From Crateriforma sp964453205 (lineage in GTDB: Bacteria; Planctomycetota; Planctomycetia; Pirellulales; Pirellulaceae), in NCBI GenBank assembly GCA_964453205.1, contig CAYVRC010000005.1, positions 1 through 64,000 of the forward strand: 64,000 nt of DNA, written 5' to 3'. The notes beneath the pieces are model-generated. The model saw nothing but the letters and a program-made list of their open reading frames with translations, made no database searches and was not told the DNA's origin. Both the position numbers and the translations under genes were made by a program. Positions 60,513-64,000 of the stretch are shown here, one piece after another; position 1 is the stretch's first letter; each line of letters begins with the position of its first letter.

Positions 60513-61328
60513 TCATTGCATGGCCCAGGTCCAGCCCGCCGCGGTGATCGCCTGCCAAGGCTCGGCCATCATGGTTTCGTTGTGATGGCCCAAAGAGATG
60601 CCAAAGACTTTGACGCCTTGCGTTTCGTTGGTCCAGATCACCGGCTCGTCCTTGTGCGTTTCGTCGCTGTGGGCGGTGGCCAGCACGGTCGTCCCCGGCC
60701 AGACTTGTTCGATGATGTACAGCTCGCCGTTGGGCGTGTCCCAAGCTTTCCCGTCCAAGACTTCCAGAATCGGATGATCCTTGCCCGCATCGGTGGGCAC
60801 GACTTTTAAGCTGTGCTTGGTCTTTTCGTGTCGTCGGCTGGTCACGCCCAAGAATTCGCGCCAGACATCGGCCGTCGGCGCGTTTCGGTAACTGTGCATG
60901 CTGCAGTGAACGACGATGGCGGGGATTTTCGTCCGCCGGTGTGCCGCGACGATGCCTTTGACAAAGTCGCCGTCGGTGACGCCGCCGAAGCATTCGTTGT
61001 GAACGACAATGTCGAAACCGTCGATCCAATCACCGCTGCGGTAGACGTCGGCCTTGATGTCCTTTTTGTCGCCGTATTCGATGATCGTCCAATCGATATT
61101 CCCGAAACGCTCGGACAGGCTTTCGCTGATGATTTGTTTTTGATTCTGATAGTCGTGACAACAGCCGCCGGTGATCAACAAAGCCTTGACGGTCGCTTTG
61201 CCGCTGTCGGCCGATGATCGCACTTGCGTCTTGGCGACCGGGGCGGAAAGCTCGACGGTTTGACCGAGGCAAACGCTGACGCACAGCGAAGCGAACACGA
61301 GGACGACACAACGTCCGACAAGATTCAT
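60513..61328 (-). CDS. Exported ThuA-like protein
   Basis: About 271 aa from ATG 61328 (signal peptide LVGRCVVLVFASLCVSVCLG); ATG 61346 adds six residues. KALLITGGCCHDYQNQKQII is the family opening of ThuA-like (trehalose-utilisation) proteins with a class-I glutamine-amidotransferase-like fold, and GFDIVVHNECFGGVTDGDFV, HCSMHSYR, GISLGHHNETM follow. Metal or small-molecule binding is suspected for the family, but its reaction is unknown. It is very common in planctomycetes. It converges with the DUF1552 gene with an 80-nt gap. Confidence 0.9.
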   Translation of the reverse strand: MNLVGRCVVLVFASLCVSVCLGQTVELSAPVAKTQVRSSADSGKATVKALLITGGCCHDYQNQKQIISESLSERFGNIDWTIIEYGDKKDIKADVYRSGDWIDGFDIVVHNECFGGVTDGDFVKGIVAAHRRTKIPAIVVHCSMHSYRNAPTADVWREFLGVTSRRHEKTKHSLKVVPTDAGKDHPILEVLDGKAWDTPNGELYIIEQVWPGTTVLATAHSDETHKDEPVIWTNETQGVKVFGISLGHHNETMMAEPWQAITAAGWTWAMQ

Positions 61329-61956
61329 GGGGCGGATAGGATTCATGGTTCCGGGTCACAAGTGGAAGGTGGGGCGGGGTGGACCAGCCATCATAACCCG
61401 CTGCCAAATGACCCGGTGCCAGGCAGTCGATACGACGATGTCACGAATCAAGACGTGACCCGACGCTGCCGGCTTTGGACGAAGCACTCGACAAGTCGGC
61501 TGACCTCTGCACGCACGGTGAAGCGGAATCGGGCATCCGCGCGGGCACGGCCGCCACTCGGGGGAACAAACGAAAAAGGCCCGTGACCATTCGATCAAGT
61601 TTTCACGCAGACGCCCCGTCAGCCAGGCAACAGGCAAGCTCGGTTCGCCTCGGGAAGGTCGGGCCTCCGGCCACGGTCGCCACGAGTTTTCCATTCCGCC
61701 GCGGCGTGTCGTGGCCGACGGAATTTCGTGGTTTCGGGATGCCGGATTCGCCCCCGATCCCACGGACGTCCGATCGATCCGCAAAACTTGTGGCAGCTAG
61801 GATTCATTTGTCCTATCATTGACGCCACTCAGAAAATGAGTGTCGGCCGCCGCACGGCCATGGGCATGCCGGCGTGGACCACCGAAATGAAACTTCGACC
61901 AGCGCCCGTCGATGTATCAGATGACAGTCGTTATTGCTCTCACCCAGTAGCCGCGC
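61329..61956. other. Long intergenic region upstream of the ECF sigma gene
   Basis: 628 nt without a supported gene. Frames of 115-142 codons exist on both strands (for example 61475-61822 +, 61356-61784 -), but they have no domain, signal or convincing composition. The promoter of the sigma factor-kinase pair and the leader of the ThuA gene should lie here. No tRNA or hairpin-plus-T-run was found. Confidence 0.6.
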
Positions 61957-62547
61957 ATGATTTCGCCCAAGTCTCCAGCTTCACCCACCCCCGAGCCCAC
62001 TGGGCTCGGCGAGTCAGATGACTTCGCGGGTGACGAGCTGCTGCAATCGTTCGAATCCCAGTTCCGCGTGTTGGCCAGCCGCATGCTGTCCGAATTCCCC
62101 GTGGTAAAACGCTGGGAGCAAACGGATGACATCATTCAAGCCTCGTTAATGAACGTGCATCGTCATCTGCGATCGGCGGAGATTCAGTCGGAGCTGCATC
62201 GACGGCGTCTTGCCGCCCGAGTGATCCGGCATCAGCTTTTGGATCTAGCCAGACATTACCGCAACAAGTCGTCGCATGCGGCCAATCACGAATCAACCGA
62301 AGGTCGCATTCCTCCAACTTCTTCGCCGGCCGAGACGCCAGGACTGCAAGAATGGGCGGAGTTCCATCAGCGCGTCGGTGAATTGCCGGCACGACTTCGT
62401 GATTCGTTCGAATTGATCTGGTACGGCGGACTGAGCCATGCGGAAACGGCATCGAATCTGGGGATCAGCCAGCGCCAATGCCAACGCCGCTGGCGTGAGG
62501 CGAAGATCGAGGTTGCCCGAGGACTCCGATACGATCTTCTGTTCTGA
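61957..62547 (+). CDS. ECF-type RNA polymerase sigma factor
   Basis: 196 aa. Region 2 is FRVLASRMLSEFPVVKRWEQ-TDDIIQASLMNVHRHL, including the -10 recognition helix. Region 4 is LRDSFELIWYGGLSHAETAS with helix-turn-helix NLGISQRQCQRRWREAK. The insertion between regions and the layout fit the planctomycete ECF groups linked to Ser/Thr kinases. A kinase gene follows 17 nt downstream, so phosphorylation control of this sigma factor is probable. ATG 61957 is a plausible start. Region 2 and 4 calls are firm, exact ECF group is not. Confidence 0.9.
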   Translation: MISPKSPASPTPEPTGLGESDDFAGDELLQSFESQFRVLASRMLSEFPVVKRWEQTDDIIQASLMNVHRHLRSAEIQSELHRRRLAARVIRHQLLDLARHYRNKSSHAANHESTEGRIPPTSSPAETPGLQEWAEFHQRVGELPARLRDSFELIWYGGLSHAETASNLGISQRQCQRRWREAKIEVARGLRYDLLF

Positions 62548-62564
62548 CGCCTTGGGAACCCAAC

Positions 62565-64000
62565 ATGGCTGACTCGTCGAGTGACTCGCAGACGACCGAG
62601 GTCTCGCGCCTCGATCCGTCAATGCAAGAACGGGTTGAACAGCGCCTTGATCGTTGGGAGACACTGCAGGCCGCCGGGGTTGCGGCCACGCCCGAGGAAC
62701 TTGCCGGCGACGACCAAGCGATTGTGGAAACGCTTCGCGAGCGAATCGAGATGCTCAAGGCGTTTTCGCGTTTCGAGCAGCAATCGACGACAGCGCCGCC
62801 TTCGCAGGTCGACGGGTACCGGATCGTTCGCGAGATCGGCAAGGGCGCGAACTCCATCATTTATCTGGCCCAGCAGACCTTCCCCGGCCGCATGGTTGCT
62901 TTAAAGCTGCTCTGCAACGTTGCTGCACGCCCGAGGCTCGAACAAAGATTTCGGCTGGAGGCGGATGTGCTCGCGTCGCTGCAACACCCAAATATTGCGA
63001 GGATTTATGACGCCGGGATCGCCAACGTCTGGGGCGCTAAACGTCTTTACTTCACCATGGAGTGGATTGACGGGACGAACGTCCAACAGCATGTCACGGA
63101 CAGGAAGACTCAGTCGCACGACTGGACCCCAGAGGACACGGTTCGTCTGTGTCTTCACTTTGCTGACGCCTTGTCCGAGGCGCACTCGCTGGGAGCCGTC
63201 CATCGTGATTTGAAACCGGACAACATGCTGGTGATGGCAGACGGGACCCCCAAGCTGATCGATTTCGGACTCGCTGCGGTTCGATCCGATTCCGACGTGG
63301 AGACTGGTGAATCGACCCAGGACGGTTTCGTCGGGACACGCTGTTACATGAGCCCGGAACAATTCAGCGGAAGCCCCGCGTCCATCGACACGCGGACCGA
63401 CATCTACGGTTTCGGCGTCGTTTTGTACCAGCTATTAACCGATCGACTTCCCTACCCGATCGAAGACAAGACCGTTTGGGAAACAGCCGAAATCGTACGG
63501 CATCAGCCGCCGACTCCGATCAGGCGTATCAACCGACGATGCTCGCATGACCTGGAGACGATTCTTCAGACATCCCTGAGGAAGGCACCTTCTGAGCGAT
63601 ATCAGTCGATGACTGAGTTTGCCGATGACTTGCGTCGGTATTTGCAGGGTCGCCCCATCCGGGCCAAGCGAATCCACATCGGGGCTGTGGTTGGGAAATG
63701 GTGCCGACGACACCGCACCGCCGCGTTGACTTCCGCGTTGGCGGTCACGGTCATGTTGGCGCTGTTGATGGCGACGCTTGTCGCCACGGCAAAAGTAGCT
63801 CGGCAATCGACCCGGCTGACTCAGGCGAACCGGCAGCTTCAATCGCAGCAGCTTGAACTTGTCGGGGCCAATCAAGAACTGGAAACGACGGTTGATCGAC
63901 TGACGCGCAAGGCGTTTAGCAAGTCATTGCTCCGGCTGTCTATGCTCGCGGACCAAGACCGCAAACACACTTACCAACAACTGTTGGATCAGCAACTTTT
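62565..64000 (+). CDS. Ser/Thr protein kinase, 3' end outside the window
   Basis: At least 478 codons, open at the window end. N-terminal ~90 residues (MADSSSDSQTTEVSRLDP onward) precede a Hanks kinase domain at about 92-365: glycine loop IGKGANSIIYLA (the usual GxG with Asn-Ser instead of Met-Gly), Lys in MVALKLL, VHRDLKPDNML, LIDFGLA, and GTRCYMSPEQF as the activation and APE-like region. A transmembrane helix follows at about 405-425 (ALTSALAVTVMLALLMATLV), then a coiled-coil start (LTQANRQLQSQQLELVGANQ), the typical lead-in to extracytoplasmic TPR or WD40 repeats. It is 17 nt after the ECF sigma gene, its likely regulatory partner. Confidence 0.92.
   Translation, partial: MADSSSDSQTTEVSRLDPSMQERVEQRLDRWETLQAAGVAATPEELAGDDQAIVETLRERIEMLKAFSRFEQQSTTAPPSQVDGYRIVREIGKGANSIIYLAQQTFPGRMVALKLLCNVAARPRLEQRFRLEADVLASLQHPNIARIYDAGIANVWGAKRLYFTMEWIDGTNVQQHVTDRKTQSHDWTPEDTVRLCLHFADALSEAHSLGAVHRDLKPDNMLVMADGTPKLIDFGLAAVRSDSDVETGESTQDGFVGTRCYMSPEQFSGSPASIDTRTDIYGFGVVLYQLLTDRLPYPIEDKTVWETAEIVRHQPPTPIRRINRRCSHDLETILQTSLRKAPSERYQSMTEFADDLRRYLQGRPIRAKRIHIGAVVGKWCRRHRTAALTSALAVTVMLALLMATLVATAKVARQSTRLTQANRQLQSQQLELVGANQELETTVDRLTRKAFSKSLLRLSMLADQDRKHTYQQLLDQQL

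Noticed and set aside
61475..61822. A 115-codon frame upstream of the ECF gene
   Set aside because: No domain, signal or family resemblance; kept as part of an unexplained intergenic region.
62047..62059. A tRNA T-loop-like GTTCGAATCCC
   Set aside because: It sits inside the ECF sigma coding sequence and there is no acceptor or anticodon stem around it.

Overview
The window reads as a chromosomal segment of a planctomycete, most likely a Pirellulaceae / Rhodopirellula-like marine bacterium. I infer this from gene content rather than from any rRNA. It carries the planctomycete cytochrome-linked families DUF1549/DUF1553 with DUF1501, and DUF1587/1592/1588/1585 with DUF1552. It also has two sulfatases, a DUF1080 protein, a ThuA-like protein, an ECF sigma factor directly upstream of a Ser/Thr kinase, and high-GC coding DNA with frequent TTG/GTG starts. 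No rRNA, tRNA, CRISPR array, integrase, transposase or prophage gene was seen; this is ordinary core/accessory chromosome.

Layout. 1-8 kb: an FGE-fold protein without cysteines, asd, truA (followed by a good intrinsic-terminator candidate), a membrane Ser/Thr kinase with an adjacent membrane FHA protein, a polysaccharide flippase and a YacP-like NYN nuclease. 8-16.7 kb: an exopolysaccharide/O-antigen cluster in two converging arms (Wzz-like protein, GT4 and deacetylase on +; Wzy/WaaL-like protein, GT4 and a two-half esterase on -). 17-19.4 kb: serC-serA, the first two steps from 3-phosphoglycerate to serine. 19.4-25.4 kb (-): DUF1549/1553 - DUF1501 - WD40 - sulfatase. 25.6-30.2 kb: SGNH/DUF1080 fusion, SpoU methyltransferase, two lipoproteins (one His-rich) and a sugar-nucleotide epimerase. 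30.6-38.1 kb: a tightly coupled set encoding a 1105-residue TPR protein, an ExbB/MotA channel, ExbD, and a membrane-anchored protein with a squalene-cyclase-like toroid. 38.2-40.1 kb: two tandem SPFH/band-7 proteins. 40.1-46.3 kb (-): sulfatase, ceramidase-LamG, a PRMT-like methyltransferase, bioH and bioC. 46.3-50.1 kb (-): PQQ-type propeller lipoprotein, small membrane protein, OPT transporter. 50.3-55.2 kb (+): Eis-like acetyltransferase, STAS protein, beta-helix protein, a small bridging ORF and a GntP-type permease. 55.6-60.4 kb (+): di-haem-motif DUF1592-type protein with DUF1552. 60.5-64 kb: ThuA protein (-), then ECF sigma factor and a Ser/Thr kinase that runs off the window end.

How the genes work together. 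The strongest candidate for an undescribed system is the TPR-ExbB-ExbD-toroid unit at 30.6-38.1 kb. Successive genes overlap by exactly four bases (ATGA, GTGA, TTGA), which implies one translationally coupled assembly. It has the proton-driven motor of Ton/Tol systems but no TonB/TolA-like or outer-membrane receptor gene beside it. Its energised partner could be the toroid protein or the TPR protein. Other points worth following are the complete-looking PRMT-type arginine methyltransferase coupled to a ceramidase and bioHC, a 24-bp perfect intergenic palindrome at 55.3 kb, and a 98-codon ORF joined by 4-nt overlaps to both neighbours at 53.6 kb. All functional statements rest on motifs read by eye; no database search was run.
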